DNA of 6,093 nt from the NCBI GenBank assembly GCA_048498575.1, contig JBEHXS010000162.1, forward strand, positions 1-6,093, read 5' to 3'. Numbering within the stretch: the first letter of the stretch is position 1; each line of letters opens with the position of its first letter. Positions 5,868 to 6,093 of the stretch are shown here, piece by piece. Under the pieces are notes generated by a model. It made no database searches. It was not told the origin of the DNA and saw nothing but the letters and a program-made list of their open reading frames with translations. This DNA comes from DASZQY01 sp048498575 (lineage in GTDB: Bacteria > Pseudomonadota > Alphaproteobacteria > Rhizobiales > Kaistiaceae). Both the position numbers and the translations under genes were made by a program.

Positions 5868-6017
5868 GCGGGTAACGGCGCCGGCGCGGAAGCGCCCGGC
5901 GGTCAGTACGGCATGGATATGCGCGACCTCGCCGCCGCGCGCAAGCGAGCGGGAGATCCCAGACCCGATGCAGCGGAAGCCGGGCTTGGCCTCACGCCGC
6001 CGTTTCGGTGACCGCAC
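5868..6017 (-). CDS. Doubtful 50-codon small ORF directly upstream of obgE (span excludes the stop at 5867-5865)
   Basis: A GTG at 6017-6015 with GGAGG 5 nt upstream opens a 50-codon frame that ends at TGA 5867-5865, 6 nt before the obgE ATG. The product would be basic, beginning MRSPKRRREAK and ending in AGAVTR, with no membrane segment and no motif known to me. In favour are the strong Shine-Dalgarno, tight spacing to obgE and the lack of a Shine-Dalgarno of its own for obgE, which would fit a leader ORF coupling translation. Against it, random frames of this size are common in GC-rich DNA and the sequence resembles no family. It would also overlap the weak promoter candidate at 5916-5944, so both cannot be fully right. 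Confidence 0.2.
5916..5944 (-). promoter_or_regulatory. Weak sigma-70-type promoter candidate for obgE-proB
   Basis: On the minus strand TTGCGC (5944-5939) and CATATC (5921-5916) are separated by exactly 17 nt. The matches to TTGACA and TATAAT are only 4/6 and 3/6. Transcription would begin roughly 50 nt before the obgE ATG and include the hairpin at 5883-5896. Alphaproteobacterial promoters are degenerate, so this is only a candidate. Confidence 0.2.
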
Positions 6018-6071
6018 GGCGCCCTCCGCTGGCCGATGCCCAGTCCTTGAGGCTCAGCCACGAGCGGCGGT

Positions 6072-6092
6072 TGGGGGAGGGAGGACCCCCCA
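6072..6092. repeat. G/C inverted repeat at the window edge
   Basis: tggggg (6072-6077) and ccccca (6087-6092) form a perfect 6-bp inverted repeat around a 9-nt purine-rich loop. No T-run follows within the window in the minus direction. It could be part of an intergenic palindromic repeat family or the end structure of an upstream gene; the window ends too soon to tell. Confidence 0.35.
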
Positions 6093-6093
6093 C

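Larger units (their letters stand above)
5859..6093. other. Region upstream of obgE with no recognisable gene
   Basis: These 235 bases carry no frame that I recognise as a protein family. They contain a weak promoter-like pair, a small hairpin at 5883-5896 (ggcgc, ggaa loop, gcgcc), a doubtful 50-codon frame, and an inverted repeat at the right edge. On the minus strand a frame open at the right edge ends at a TGA at 5994-5992 and reads ...WLSLKDWASASGGRRAVTET..., which could be the tail of a gene beyond the window or chance in GC-rich DNA. Confidence 0.5.

Noticed and set aside
4980..6011. 343-codon plus-strand open frame opposite obgE
   Set aside because: It is a shadow of obgE with no motif; the Obg frame carries all G motifs.
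5992..6093. C-terminal fragment of an upstream gene, such as the acetyltransferase often found before obgE
   Set aside because: The frame is open only to 5994 and its last 33 residues match nothing I recognise; the edge of the window prevents a decision, so it is not called as a gene.

Overview
This window looks like a conserved chromosomal housekeeping cluster from a high-GC alphaproteobacterium, probably of the Hyphomicrobiales (Rhizobiales) type. The support is the gene order obgE - proB - proA - nadD - rsfS - rlmH on one strand, the alphaproteobacterial character of the proteins (for example the extended N-terminus of NadD ahead of GLFGGSF), and strong G/C preference at third codon positions. 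I cannot name the genus. No RNA gene, CRISPR array, insertion sequence, prophage or recognisable defence system is visible.

Layout, read along the minus strand from the right-hand edge. Positions 6093-5859 hold no recognisable gene: there is a G/C inverted repeat at the very edge, a weak candidate promoter, a small hairpin and a doubtful 50-codon frame. Then come obgE (5858-4836, Obg GTPase for 50S assembly) and proB (4839-3718, glutamate 5-kinase), joined by an ATGA overlap. Next, on the opposite strand, is a ten-helix EamA/DMT-type transporter (2797-3714) whose stop codon lies 3 bp from that of proB. A 173-bp divergent spacer with several perfect inverted repeats separates the transporter from proA (2623-1325, glutamate-5-semialdehyde dehydrogenase). 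proA overlaps nadD (1328-699) by TTGA. After a 114-bp gap with a GC hairpin and a good Shine-Dalgarno comes rsfS (to 195), and then the first 49 codons of rlmH (148-1, cut by the left edge).

Functionally, three genes act in ribosome assembly or silencing (obgE, rsfS, rlmH), two make the first two steps of proline synthesis (proB, proA), and one makes the dinucleotide precursor of NAD (nadD). The transporter is the only member outside this theme, and it lies in reverse between proB and proA, which are commonly adjacent. Transcripts of obgE-proB that continued to proA would therefore be antisense to the whole transporter gene. This non-contiguous layout, the structured spacer between transporter and proA, and an unclear start codon for rsfS are the points most worth checking. 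I found no convincing evidence of a wholly new biological system.
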